Shown piece by piece: positions 1 to 8,802 of a stretch of DNA of 64,000 nucleotides. The position numbers were made by a program, and so were the translations under genes. The notes under the pieces were generated by a model. That model was not told the origin of the DNA, ran no database searches, and worked only from the letters and a program-made list of their open reading frames with translations. Every line of letters begins with the position of its first letter. Position 1 is the first letter of the stretch. The DNA is from CAVYTF01 sp963708205 (GTDB lineage Bacteria; Bacteroidota; Bacteroidia; Chitinophagales; Chitinophagaceae), in contig OY970196.1 of assembly GCA_963708205.1 (NCBI GenBank), positions 620,001 to 684,000 on the forward strand, in the 5' to 3' direction.

Positions 1-167
1 TTAATATGCTCTTCTATTTCTTTTTTCACATTGTCTTTAGCATCTTTGAATTCTCTAATTCCCTTACCCAATCCACGCATTAATTCAGGCACTTTTTTTC
101 CACCAAACATCAGCAACACTATGAATGCAATAAGTATCATATGCGGGCCGCTAAATAAATCTCCCAT
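1..167 (-). CDS. tatA: Sec-independent translocase subunit TatA/E (3' end outside window)
   Basis: Partial gene; the start is at 167 and the reading frame is still open at base 1. The product begins with a short extracytoplasmic stretch, then one hydrophobic helix (about residues 9-21), a glycine hinge (FGGKKVPEL) and an amphipathic helix rich in Lys and Glu (GLGKGIREFKDAKDN). This is the standard architecture of TatA/TatE, the pore-forming part of the twin-arginine system that exports folded proteins across the inner membrane. The FG-x-x-x-x-PEL hinge is the family hallmark. A perfect -7 promoter element lies just upstream (190-197). TatA and TatE cannot be told apart from this fragment. Confidence 0.9.
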   Translation of the reverse strand, partial: MGDLFSGPHMILIAFIVLLMFGGKKVPELMRGLGKGIREFKDAKDNVKKEIEEHI

Positions 168-189
168 AAAAAAAATTTTATTTGAAAAA

Positions 190-197
190 CAAAGGTA
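190..197 (-). promoter_or_regulatory. Bacteroidota -7 element upstream of tatA
   Basis: On the minus strand this reads TACCTTTG, an exact match to the Bacteroidota -7 consensus TAnnTTTG, 23 bases upstream of the tatA start. I see no TTG at the -33 position, so only half the promoter is supported. Confidence 0.5.
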
Positions 198-254
198 ATT
201 TAAAATTGATAGAAAATAATTAATAATAATGCTGCGCGTGTTAAAAGCGCCAGA

Positions 255-608
255 CTATTTCATTCTTTTTTCTTTGATCCTCGCACTCTTACCACTGCGT
301 TCTCGCAGGAAATATAATTTTGAGCGTTTTACCTTACCAACTTTATTTAAAACAATAGAATCTACATTAGGTGAAAAAAAAGGAAATACTCTTTCCACAC
401 CAATATTATCAGAAATTTTTCGAACAGTAAAAGTTGATGTGTTTCCAGTGCCCTGAATTTTTAAAACATCACCTCTAAAACCCTGGATACGTTCTTTTCC
501 GCCTTCAATAATTTTATAATTAACGCTTATATTATCACCTGCCTTGAATTTGGGATGATTTTTTTTTGGCGTTAGTTGCTCATGTATAAAATTAACCGCA
601 TGGTTCAT
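255..608 (-). CDS. rplS: 50S ribosomal protein L19
   Basis: 117 residues, the normal length for bacterial L19. The core has the typical FKAGDNISVNYKI strand followed by IQGFRGDVLKIQG and a basic C-terminus with VKRSKLYFLR. L19 sits at the interface of the 30S and 50S subunits. In many bacteria it follows rpsP-rimM-trmD; here it stands alone, with its own promoter at 628-656 between it and rny. Confidence 0.97.
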   Translation of the reverse strand: MNHAVNFIHEQLTPKKNHPKFKAGDNISVNYKIIEGGKERIQGFRGDVLKIQGTGNTSTFTVRKISDNIGVERVFPFFSPNVDSIVLNKVGKVKRSKLYFLRERSGKSARIKEKRMK

Positions 609-627
609 AACTCAAAATTTTGGAGTG

Positions 628-656
628 CAAAGGTAATAAAAAAGCTTATGTTTCAA
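628..656 (-). promoter_or_regulatory. Bacteroidota promoter of rplS
   Basis: Minus strand: TTG at 656-654, an 18-base spacer, then TACCTTTG at 635-628. This fits TTG-N17-23-TAnnTTTG. The -7 element is followed by CACTCCAAA, a run also found after the -7 element of the ferredoxin promoter at 21997-22004. The predicted leader is about 10-15 bases. Confidence 0.7.
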
Positions 657-662
657 TAAAAT

Positions 663-2228
663 TTATCGTGCAACATTTATTGCTCTTTTTTCACGGATCA
701 CAGTAACTTTTATTTGCCCCGGATAAGTCATATCGTTTTGTATTTTTTGAGCGATCTCAAAACTTAATTTATCACTGTCAATATCTCCAACTTTATCCGC
801 TTCAACAATAACCCGTAACTCTCTGCCTGCTTGGATTGCATAGGCTTTTTCAACACCTGGATAAGTGAGTGCCAGGCTTTCAAGATCTTTAATGCGCTCC
901 AAATATTGTTGCATAATTTCGCGGCGGGCACCCGGACGTGCGCCGCTAATTGCATCACAAGCTTGTATAATCGGAGAAATGATATATTGCATTTCCATTT
1001 CATCATGATGCGCACCAATTGCATTTACAACGGCAGGATTTTCATTGTATTTTTCAGCAAGTTTTGCTCCTAATAAAGCATGGCTAAGTTCAGTTTCTTC
1101 ATCAGGTACTTTACCAATGTCATGCAATAAACCCGCGCGTTTCGCAAGTTTTGGATTTAATCCTAATTCAGCCGCCATGATTCCGCACAAATTTGCAGTT
1201 TCCCGACTGTGCATCAATAAATTCTGGCCATAAGAAGAACGAAAACGCATTTTACCAACAATGCGAACTAATTCTTTGTGCAATCCATGAATTCCTAACT
1301 CTATAACTGTACGTTCACCAATTTCTATGATTTGCTCTTCCAGTTGCTTACGTGTTTTTTCCACAACTTCTTCAATTCGGGCTGGATGTATTCTGCCATC
1401 AGCAACCAATCGTTGTAATGAAAGACGTGCTATTTCTCTTCTCAATGGATCAAAGGATGAAAGCACAACTGCTTCAGGCGTATCATCAACAATTAGATCA
1501 ACACCGGTTGCGGCTTCAATCGCACGAATATTTCTTCCTTCACGCCCTATTATCTGACCTTTTATTTCATCGCTTTCGAGATTAAAAACCGTCACAGTAT
1601 TTTCAATAACTTGTTCTGCGCCGGTTCTTTGAATTGATTGTATGATGATTTTTCGTGCTTCTTTATTTGCACGTAATTTAGCGCTTTCAATAATTTCCTG
1701 CTGAATAGAAAGTGCCTTAGTTTGTGCTTCCTGTTTTAAACTTTCCACCAACTGAGCCTTAGCCTCTTCGGCAGTAAGGGCAGCAACTTTTTCTAAGCGC
1801 CGGATGTGTTCTTCCTGATGTTTTTCAAGTTCGGAACGTTTATGGTTAACCATCTCAATTTGCCTATTGAGATTTTCTTTTATTACCTCATTTTCTTTTA
1901 TTTGTTTTTCTAAAGAACCGTCTTTTTGATTTAGCAAAATCTCTTTTTGCTTTAAACGATTTTCAAGATCACCTAACTTTTTACTTTTTTCAAACACTTC
2001 TTTGTCATGCTCAGCTTTCAGTTGCACAAATCGCTCCTTGGCTTCTAACTGTTTTTCTTTTTTTAAAGTTTCAGCTCTTAATTCAGCCTCTTTTAAAATT
2101 GCCTGAGATTGAAGATTAGCTTCGACAATTTGTTTTTGAGTATTTTTCGCAAAAACTAATTTGCCTGCGATAATACCTATAATTAAAGCAAGTGCACCAA
2201 TTATTATTTGTATGATGGTTTGAGACAT
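663..2228 (-). CDS. rny: Ribonuclease Y
   Basis: 521 residues, normal for RNase Y, the membrane-anchored endoribonuclease that starts mRNA decay. Order of parts: an N-terminal membrane helix (about 5-27), a long Lys/Glu/Gln-rich coiled coil (about 30-200), a KH RNA-binding domain with the GREGRN loop (about 210-275), and an HD metal-dependent phosphohydrolase domain with LLHDIGK and a later HHDE (about 335-430). It ends in the typical GQIKVTVIREKRA strand. It follows the pheT-zapA block on the same strand, but a plus-strand lipoprotein gene lies between them. Confidence 0.97.
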   Translation of the reverse strand: MSQTIIQIIIGALALIIGIIAGKLVFAKNTQKQIVEANLQSQAILKEAELRAETLKKEKQLEAKERFVQLKAEHDKEVFEKSKKLGDLENRLKQKEILLNQKDGSLEKQIKENEVIKENLNRQIEMVNHKRSELEKHQEEHIRRLEKVAALTAEEAKAQLVESLKQEAQTKALSIQQEIIESAKLRANKEARKIIIQSIQRTGAEQVIENTVTVFNLESDEIKGQIIGREGRNIRAIEAATGVDLIVDDTPEAVVLSSFDPLRREIARLSLQRLVADGRIHPARIEEVVEKTRKQLEEQIIEIGERTVIELGIHGLHKELVRIVGKMRFRSSYGQNLLMHSRETANLCGIMAAELGLNPKLAKRAGLLHDIGKVPDEETELSHALLGAKLAEKYNENPAVVNAIGAHHDEMEMQYIISPIIQACDAISGARPGARREIMQQYLERIKDLESLALTYPGVEKAYAIQAGRELRVIVEADKVGDIDSDKLSFEIAQKIQNDMTYPGQIKVTVIREKRAINVAR

Positions 2229-2427
2229 TCTGGATGAGTTTTAGTTGTTTCACAATCATTTGCCCTTTCAAGTAATCAATATTGGGCGAAGTTAAAAAAA
2301 TCATTTTATATAAATGGTAAAATGTTTTTCCGGTTTTTGGAAATAAATTCCTAAAAAAGGAAAAAAGATTTAAGCATCTAAATAATTACTAAATGATTAT
2401 CAATGGCTTATGATTTACCTTTTTGAC

Positions 2428-2442
2428 TGGCATAGGTTTAGC
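2428..2442 (+). promoter_or_regulatory. Possible sigma-54 promoter of the lipoprotein gene at 2521
   Basis: TGGCATAGGTTTAGC has the GG and GC dinucleotides 12 bases apart, as in the sigma-54 consensus TGGCAC-N5-TTGC, with two mismatches (T for C at position 6, A for T at position 13). It lies about 80 bases before the lipoprotein start. No rpoN or activator gene is in the window. Confidence 0.35.
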
Positions 2443-2520
2443 ATATTATAAAATGTCCCTTTTTTAATCCCCTCTGTGATAACTGAAACGAATTATTTAA
2501 CAGTTATCAAATTTCTAAAA

Positions 2521-2952
2521 ATGAAATCTTTTTACTCAGGCAAAAATTTAATAGTAATCACATCGCTATTGATTTTATTTACATCATGCAGCAAAAAAGA
2601 TATTGACGCTCCAACAAATACAAGGTCAAATTCTGGAGTTATTTCTTTTTCAAATCAAAATATTTCAATAAATAATTTCCAGGCAACAGAAATATCAAAA
2701 AATGATTTAAACGTTAGCTTCTCTGTTGTATATACTACGAATGTTTCTAAGATTGAACTTTTAAGCGGCGCGTCACAAAATCAGTTGTGCTCTTTTTATG
2801 CGATCAATGTTGCAGGAGATTCAAATTCAGCAAATACTTTTTCAGTAAATGATACTAATATCAAAGGCTCGACAATGTATTATATGATAAAGTTTACGCT
2901 GGCAGATGGTGATTGGGGTTATACTCCTGTTTATAGTTTGCAAATAAAATAG
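2521..2952 (+). CDS. Hypothetical lipoprotein
   Basis: 143 residues from the ATG at 2521. This start is preferred over the frame's earlier ATG at 2476 because it places a clean signal peptide (MKSFYSGKNLIVITS) before the lipobox LFTSC. The mature part has no family I recognise. It is Ser/Asn/Thr-rich with alternating hydrophobics and looks like a single beta-sandwich domain. It is on the strand opposite to the pheT-zapA-rny run, so it is probably an accessory insertion. A possible sigma-54 promoter precedes it and a bidirectional terminator follows. Confidence 0.7.
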   Translation: MKSFYSGKNLIVITSLLILFTSCSKKDIDAPTNTRSNSGVISFSNQNISINNFQATEISKNDLNVSFSVVYTTNVSKIELLSGASQNQLCSFYAINVAGDSNSANTFSVNDTNIKGSTMYYMIKFTLADGDWGYTPVYSLQIK

Positions 2953-3019
2953 TGTTTTTGCCCTTTTTTAATCCGTTCCCTTTTTCTTGTACCTTCTTAG
3001 TTTGCGGTAAAAATAAAAG

Positions 3020-3044
3020 CCTCTCGAAAAACGAGAGGTTTTTT
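3020..3044. terminator. Bidirectional rho-independent terminator
   Basis: CCTCTCG (3020-3026), loop AAAAA, CGAGAGG (3032-3038), then six T. The A-rich stretch on the left makes it work on both strands: it ends the lipoprotein transcript (+) and the zapA transcript (-). Confidence 0.85.
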
Positions 3045-3327
3045 ATTCAATTTTATCCAATAATTTTTCTATTTGTAAAATCTTTTCGGAAATATTTTGC
3101 TCCAATATCCAATTGGGTACAATTTTATTTTGCTCAGTAGCAAACCATAGCAAAACCATTGAAATATAATCCTGCATGTCTTTGCCTGCAAAATTTGTTT
3201 TATACTCAACAATTTTTTCGTTTATTATTTTAATGGTTTTCCGTACGATCTCTTCATCGTTTGATTCGATTTTTAAGCGATACGTTCTATCGCCAATTAA
3301 AACATTTGCCGGAATTAGCTGCGCCAT
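3043..3327 (-). CDS. zapA: Cell division protein ZapA
   Basis: 94 residues. The N-terminal half has the ZapA beta-alpha fold (IPANVLIGDRTYRLKIES, then EEIVRKTIKIINEKI), and the C-terminal half is a coiled-coil helix. ZapA crosslinks FtsZ protofilaments at the division site. It is one base apart from the upstream coiled-coil gene and therefore in the same transcript as pheT. The order pheT, coiled-coil, zapA is familiar from other Bacteroidota. Confidence 0.88.
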   Translation of the reverse strand: MAQLIPANVLIGDRTYRLKIESNDEEIVRKTIKIINEKIVEYKTNFAGKDMQDYISMVLLWFATEQNKIVPNWILEQNISEKILQIEKLLDKIE

Positions 3328-3328
3328 A

Positions 3329-3616
3329 TTAATGATTTAATAATTGAAGACACTTTTCAATTTCTCTTAAATAAATATCTATTCTTTTTTGCAGTGATTT
3401 CTTATCTTCTTCACTCCAGATTTGAGAACCAAGATTTAAGCTATCCATTTTTTGCTGCAAATCTTCTGCGTGTTTATTTTTCTTTTCCAATAAATTATCT
3501 CTTTTAAATAATTCTTTTTTTAGTGAATTATTTTCTTTTTGCAAAGCATTATACTGCTTTACAAATTGCTGCACTTTTTGATGCAATATTTTCAACTGTT
3601 CTTGCGGATCAGCCAT
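3329..3616 (-). CDS. Small coiled-coil protein, possible ZapA partner
   Basis: 95 residues, almost entirely predicted coiled coil: residues 5-60 are heptad-like and rich in Lys, Gln, Glu and Leu (QKENNSLKKELFKRDNLLEKK), and the end forms a second short helix (RIDIYLREIEKCLQLL). No signal peptide or membrane segment. It lies between pheT and zapA with gaps of 2 and 1 bases. By analogy with ZapB, or with ZauP (which is encoded next to zapA in alphaproteobacteria), it may bridge ZapA; this is inferred from position and shape only. Confidence 0.75.
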   Translation of the reverse strand: MADPQEQLKILHQKVQQFVKQYNALQKENNSLKKELFKRDNLLEKKNKHAEDLQQKMDSLNLGSQIWSEEDKKSLQKRIDIYLREIEKCLQLLNH

Positions 3617-3618
3617 AA

Positions 3619-6030
3619 TTATTTTCTTATTTCAGCCATTAATTCAGTTTCGAGACAGTCAATTATTTTATTTACCATGCCATCAATCTCTTTATCTGTC
3701 AGCGTTTTTTCATCATCAGAAAAAATGAAATTTATGGCTAGAGATTTTTTATTCAGCCCAATTTTTTCACTTTCAAAAACATCAAATAATCTTATATTTT
3801 GCAGCTTTGCAATGTTTGCTGACCGTATTGTATTTTCTACGTTTTCAAAAGAAGTATTTTTAGAAACAACAATCGCTAAATCCCGCTGAACCGTTGGAAA
3901 TTTTGAAAGCTCTTTGTAAACAATTTTTTGATCCTCAAGCAATTTTACTATTTCTGAAAAATAAAAGTCAACAAAATATACACGTTTTTTTAAATCGAAT
4001 TGTTGTATTTTTTTTGATGAAACATTTTCTATTTTTCCAACAATAGTTTCATCAATTTTTATAATTATATTTTTTTCTTTCGTGAAATGAATATTATTAA
4101 AACCACAACTTTTTAATAAAAAATTCGCAATGCCTTTTACTGAAAAAATATCTTGTGGTTTTGATTTTTCATTCCATGCATCTTCATGACTGTTTCCTGA
4201 AATATATAAACTCAAATGCTCCTCTTCAAAATATTTTCCAGTATTTTTTTGTTGATATATTTTTCCGAAATCAAAGAAAAGAATATTGGAATTTTTTCGG
4301 TTTATATTATAAGAAATTATTTCTAAACCCGTTTCAAGCATAGAAGGACGAAGAATATTTAAATCAGCGCTCAAACTATTCAGCATTTTTACACCGCTGG
4401 CATTTTCACTATCAGAAAAATAATTTGAATTGGTAATTGAGTTTGTTACAATTTCATGAAAGCCAATGCCCGCGAGCCTTTCAGCAATTTTTTCTTTTAA
4501 GGCTTCCTTTAAGCCAACTATTTCTGCAGAAGGCGAGATAGTAATTTTGGAAGGAATTTTAATATTATCAAGTCCATCAATTCGCACAATTTCTTCGACA
4601 AGATCAGCAGGCAAACTGATGTCAGTTTTACTAAAAGGAACAGCCACTTTTATTTCATTAATATCTTCCTCAATAAATTCAAAACCGAGTGCTCTTAATA
4701 TTTGTTTCACATCGTTTGCGAGATAATTTTTTCCACTGAGTCTTTTTAAATAATCATATTTCAGGTTTATTTGCACCTTATCTTTTGGCGAAGGATAAAT
4801 ATCTAAAATATCACCGATAATTTCTCCGCCTGCAACTTCTTTTATTAATAAGGCAGCGCGTTTTAAAACATTCACAACATTTGAAATATCAACTCCTTTC
4901 TCAAATCTTATTGCAGCCTCAGTGCGCAAACCCAACTGCTGCGCAGTTCTTCGAATATTTGCAGAATTGAAGCACGCGCTTTCAAGAAAAATATTTTTTG
5001 TATTTTCTTTTATTCCGCTTTTAATTCCTCCAAAAATTCCAGCAATACACATTGGTTCATCTGCATTGCAAATCACCAGATCTTCAGCATTTAATGTTCT
5101 TTCTTTTTCATCAAGCGAAATAAATTTTTCTCCTTCAAAGGCATTTCTCACAACAACAATATTTCCCCTTATTTCGTCGGCATCAAATGCGTGAAGCGGC
5201 TGACCAGCTTCATGCAAAATAAAATTCGTGATGTCAACAATATTATTAATTGGTTTTTGACCAATTGCTACCAGTTTATCTTTTAACCATTTTGGCGATT
5301 CGCTAACGACTATATTTTCTATTATTACGCCAGCGTAGCGCGGACAAGCATCTTCATTTTCTACCTTGATTTTTACAGGTGATTCTTTTATATTTTTTAA
5401 TTGAATTTTTTCATCGGAAAAAATTTTTAATGCATTGATTTCTTTTTTTTCATGATGTGAAAGATAAGCGCAAACATCACGAGCAACACCGTAATGACTC
5501 ATCGCGTCCATGCGGTTTGGAGTTAAACCGATTTCAAAAATAAAATCATTATACGGTTGAAAATATTCTGATGCAAGACTTCCAACTTCTGCATCATCAT
5601 TTAAAACAATAATTCCACTATGATCATTCCCAATACCAATTTCATCTTCGGCGCAAATCATACCATTACTTTCAATGCCGCGAATCTTAACCGTTTTTAT
5701 TGTAAGCTCGTTTGCTGAGGTTGGGTAAATTCTTGTTCCGGGTGTTGCAATTATTACTTTTTGTTTAACCGCGACATTTTCTGCACCACAAACTATTTGC
5801 AAAATTTCGTGCCCGGTATTTACTTTCGTTACTTTTAATTTATCAGCATTCGGATGTTGCTCACAGGTCAAAATTTCGCCAATTATTAAATTTTTTAGAC
5901 CGCCCTTTATGGTTGTGTAATATTCCAAACTTTCCACTTCCAGCCCAATGGAAGTAAGGATCTTCGAAAGTTTTTCAGGTTCAATTTTCTCGGGTAGATA
6001 TTCACTAAGCCAGTTGTAAGATATGGTCAT
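3619..6030 (-). CDS. pheT: Phenylalanine-tRNA ligase beta subunit
   Basis: 803 residues, normal length. It starts with MTISYNWLSEYLP, typical of PheT. Domains: EMAP-like tRNA-binding domain (about 38-150, with CEQHPNADKLKV and IVCGAENV), B3/B4 editing domain (about 210-380), B5 (about 400-470), the catalytic-like core, and a C-terminal anticodon-binding FDX-ACB domain (about 710-802, FPTVQRDLAIVV). It works as an alpha2-beta2 tetramer with PheS, which is not in the window. It heads the minus-strand operon with the coiled-coil gene and zapA, with a -7 element at 6053-6060. Confidence 0.98.
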   Translation of the reverse strand: MTISYNWLSEYLPEKIEPEKLSKILTSIGLEVESLEYYTTIKGGLKNLIIGEILTCEQHPNADKLKVTKVNTGHEILQIVCGAENVAVKQKVIIATPGTRIYPTSANELTIKTVKIRGIESNGMICAEDEIGIGNDHSGIIVLNDDAEVGSLASEYFQPYNDFIFEIGLTPNRMDAMSHYGVARDVCAYLSHHEKKEINALKIFSDEKIQLKNIKESPVKIKVENEDACPRYAGVIIENIVVSESPKWLKDKLVAIGQKPINNIVDITNFILHEAGQPLHAFDADEIRGNIVVVRNAFEGEKFISLDEKERTLNAEDLVICNADEPMCIAGIFGGIKSGIKENTKNIFLESACFNSANIRRTAQQLGLRTEAAIRFEKGVDISNVVNVLKRAALLIKEVAGGEIIGDILDIYPSPKDKVQINLKYDYLKRLSGKNYLANDVKQILRALGFEFIEEDINEIKVAVPFSKTDISLPADLVEEIVRIDGLDNIKIPSKITISPSAEIVGLKEALKEKIAERLAGIGFHEIVTNSITNSNYFSDSENASGVKMLNSLSADLNILRPSMLETGLEIISYNINRKNSNILFFDFGKIYQQKNTGKYFEEEHLSLYISGNSHEDAWNEKSKPQDIFSVKGIANFLLKSCGFNNIHFTKEKNIIIKIDETIVGKIENVSSKKIQQFDLKKRVYFVDFYFSEIVKLLEDQKIVYKELSKFPTVQRDLAIVVSKNTSFENVENTIRSANIAKLQNIRLFDVFESEKIGLNKKSLAINFIFSDDEKTLTDKEIDGMVNKIIDCLETELMAEIRK

Positions 6031-6052
6031 GTATGCCGAACTTTTATGGTTG

Positions 6053-6060
6053 CAAATATA
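6053..6060 (-). promoter_or_regulatory. Bacteroidota -7 element of the pheT operon
   Basis: Minus strand TATATTTG, exact to TAnnTTTG and followed by CA as in the rplS promoter. It is 23 bases before the pheT start. No clear -33 TTG is seen. Confidence 0.5.
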
Positions 6061-6454
6061 GCTTTTGGTATAAGGAAATAAGTCGATAAATTATTTATGG
6101 CTTGCAATTTTTTGTTGAAACAAATAGGTAAGAGTGATCCTTAAATTATTAAACACTTAATCAAAAGGTTTATATTTTCAAAAAAATAGTGAAAGAATCT
6201 TTCTGCACAAATAATGTTAATTACTTTGCTATTCGAGCGCAAAAGTTTTTTAAAAAGTGTATAACTTATAAATTTAAGTTATTCATCCTATGTTTTCTGG
6301 GGATATAATTGTGAATTAATGTGGATGAAAATTAAAAGAAAAATATTTTTTGAAATCATTTCAATACATCATATTCGCTCCCCCTTATTGCAACCGTAAC
6401 AATTTGGTAACACAAACATAATATTGATTAAAACTTACTAACTACTTTAAATAA
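6061..6454. other. Non-coding leader region of dnaB with one inverted repeat
   Basis: About 400 AT-rich bases without a credible gene on either strand. It contains a perfect 8-bp inverted repeat ATAACTTA / TAAGTTAT at 6261-6282 (6-base loop). No exact Bacteroidota promoter was found before dnaB. Confidence 0.5.
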
Positions 6455-8023
6455 ATGGAGCTAATAAATAAAGACAGAAAAAACAGGAGAAAGCCATCTA
6501 TTGATCTCAGCACAATGATGTATGGCAAAGTGCCACCGCAGGCGAAAGACCTGGAGGAAGCTGTGCTCGGAGCTGTTATGCTTGAGAAAAGTGCTTTTGA
6601 CACTGTTATAGAAATTTTACATTCAGAATGTTTTTATACGGATACTCATCAGAAAATTTTCAAGGCATTTGAAAGTCTCGCGCAAAAAAGCATGCCGATA
6701 GATATTTTAACTGTTGTTGAAGAATTGAAATTTAAAGAAGAACTGGATCTTGTTGGCGGACCGTATGCCATTACAAAACTTACCAATTCAGTTGTATCAG
6801 CCGCAAATATTGAAGCACATGCGAGAATTATTTTACAAAAATTTATTCAAAGAGAATTAATAAGAATCAGTGGAGAAATTATTGGAGATTCTTACGAAGA
6901 TACTACCGACGTTTTTGATTTATTGGACGACGCTGAACAAAAAATGTTCAACATCACTAATAATTATCTTAAAAAAAACTATGAAGATATTGGCGATGCA
7001 CTTACAAAAGCAATCAGCAGGATTGATGATCTAAGAAAAAATAAAGATGAGATTTCAGGTGTGCCCAGTGGTTTTAAAACAATTGATCGTGTTACTTATG
7101 GATGGCAACCAACGGATTTAATTATCCTTGCTGCACGTCCTTCTGTCGGCAAAACTGCGTTCGCACTCAATCTTGCACGCAACGCAGCTTTGCATCCTAC
7201 AAAACCAACAGGCGTAGGATTTTTTTCTTTGGAAATGAGTGCTGCGCAATTGGTGAGCCGCATTCTCAGCGCTGAAAGCGAAATAATGCTTGAAAAAATT
7301 TCTCGCGGCAAGCTGGAAGATTATGAATACCAGCAACTGCATACAAAAGGCATCAAGCGTTTAGAACTCGCGCCTATATATATTGATGATACTGCAGCTT
7401 TGAACATTTTTGAATTTCGTGCAAAAGCAAGAAGACTTGTAAACAAACACAAGGTTGGATTAATAATAATTGATTACCTGCAATTGATGAGTGGCAGGGA
7501 AGACCGAAATGGAAACCGCGAGCAGGAAATAAGCAATATTTCAAGGCATTTAAAAGCACTTGCCAAAGAATTGAACATTCCGATCATTGCATTATCACAA
7601 TTGAGCCGTGCTGTTGAAACCCGTAAAGAAAGCAAGATGCCGCAGCTCAGTGATCTTCGCGAATCCGGCGCCATTGAACAGGATGCAGATATGGTCATGT
7701 TCATTTATCGTCCTGAATATTACGAACAAATGGCAAATGAAAATGGAGAAAGCACGCGAGGCGAAACGCACATCCGTATAGCAAAACACAGAAATGGTTC
7801 TCTCGAAAATATCAAACTACGAGCATTGCTGCACATTCAAAAATTTGAAGAATGGGATGGAGATGATGGCTTCAAAGGTTTTGGAGGAAGTGGCAATTGG
7901 AAACCTGTTGGTCCATCTGCAATTCCTACAGATAGTGAAGGTGCAAAATTATTTATTCAAAAAGGAAGCAGGATGAACAGCAGTGAGTTTGATGAAGGTT
8001 TTGATAACGATGCGCCAATGTAA
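6455..8023 (+). CDS. dnaB: Replicative DNA helicase DnaB
   Basis: 522 residues. The N-terminal DnaB domain (about 25-125) has PPQAKDLEEAVLGAVMLE. The RecA-like helicase domain (about 190-460) has Walker A RPSVGKTA near residue 228, SLEMSAAQL, the Walker B DYLQLM near residue 340, and the arginine-finger region AKHRNGS. The hexamer unwinds DNA at the replication fork. The last 50 residues are an acidic, glycine-rich tail usual in this phylum. It is followed by rsmE after about 50 bases. Confidence 0.98.
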   Translation: MELINKDRKNRRKPSIDLSTMMYGKVPPQAKDLEEAVLGAVMLEKSAFDTVIEILHSECFYTDTHQKIFKAFESLAQKSMPIDILTVVEELKFKEELDLVGGPYAITKLTNSVVSAANIEAHARIILQKFIQRELIRISGEIIGDSYEDTTDVFDLLDDAEQKMFNITNNYLKKNYEDIGDALTKAISRIDDLRKNKDEISGVPSGFKTIDRVTYGWQPTDLIILAARPSVGKTAFALNLARNAALHPTKPTGVGFFSLEMSAAQLVSRILSAESEIMLEKISRGKLEDYEYQQLHTKGIKRLELAPIYIDDTAALNIFEFRAKARRLVNKHKVGLIIIDYLQLMSGREDRNGNREQEISNISRHLKALAKELNIPIIALSQLSRAVETRKESKMPQLSDLRESGAIEQDADMVMFIYRPEYYEQMANENGESTRGETHIRIAKHRNGSLENIKLRALLHIQKFEEWDGDDGFKGFGGSGNWKPVGPSAIPTDSEGAKLFIQKGSRMNSSEFDEGFDNDAPM

Positions 8024-8076
8024 AATCTATTTGTAATTTATCCTAAATTTATCGTGAAAGCTTGCTTTCATTTACT

Positions 8077-8775
8077 ATGCAACTGCCTTTTTTCTTTCAG
8101 GAAAACATTTCAAACAATCCATCTAATATTTTAAGTGAAGAAACAAGCAGGCATTGCGTACAGGTTCTGCGCATGAAAGCAGGAAATAGCTTGCAATTAA
8201 CTGATGGGAAAGGCAATCTTTTTACAGCACTAATTACTCATGCTGATAAAAAAAATTGTGAAGTAAAAATTGAAGAATCAATTTTTGAACAACAACAATT
8301 ACGAAAAATTTCCATTGGTATTTCTCTTTTAAAAAATCAAAATCGCTTTGAATGGTTTTTTGAAAAAGCAACTGAAATTGGCGTGTATGAAATTATTCCG
8401 CTTCTTTGCAAACGCACAGAGCGATTGCATTTCCGCGAGGAGCGTATGAAAAATATTCTTATTGCTGCGATGATACAAAGCAGGCAATGTTGGTTACCAA
8501 TTTTACAAAATATGGTTGTGTTTGAAAATTTAATTTCATCTTCAGCGCATACACAAAAATTCATAGCACATTGCATGCAAACAAAAAAACAAACATTAAA
8601 AGAGTTCAATCTTTCAAATGATATTCAAATATTAATTGGACCCGAAGGTGATTTTAGTGAAGACGAAATTTTATTGTCTTATAAAAAAAATTATATTCCT
8701 GTAAGTTTAGGAAATACGAGATTAAGAACCGAAACTGCAGCATTAACCGCCGCAACATTATTAATGAATTTATAA
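8077..8775 (+). CDS. rsmE: 16S rRNA (uracil-1498-N3)-methyltransferase RsmE
   Basis: 232 residues from the ATG at 8077; the in-frame TTG at 8062 would only add LSFT ahead of the conserved MQLPFFF start. N-terminal PUA-like domain (SRHCVQVLRMKAGN) and a C-terminal SPOUT methyltransferase knot with GPEGDFSEDE and SLGNTRLRTETAAL, the SAM-binding loop. It methylates U1498 in the ribosomal decoding centre. Confidence 0.95.
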   Translation: MQLPFFFQENISNNPSNILSEETSRHCVQVLRMKAGNSLQLTDGKGNLFTALITHADKKNCEVKIEESIFEQQQLRKISIGISLLKNQNRFEWFFEKATEIGVYEIIPLLCKRTERLHFREERMKNILIAAMIQSRQCWLPILQNMVVFENLISSSAHTQKFIAHCMQTKKQTLKEFNLSNDIQILIGPEGDFSEDEILLSYKKNYIPVSLGNTRLRTETAALTAATLLMNL

Positions 8776-8802
8776 ATTGCAGAGCGGCATTCAAACCAAA
8801 AT

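Noticed and set aside
6061..6454. Replication origin near dnaB
   Set aside because: Only one DnaA-box-like sequence (TGTGGATGA, one mismatch) near 6320; no cluster of boxes and no dnaA or dnaN.
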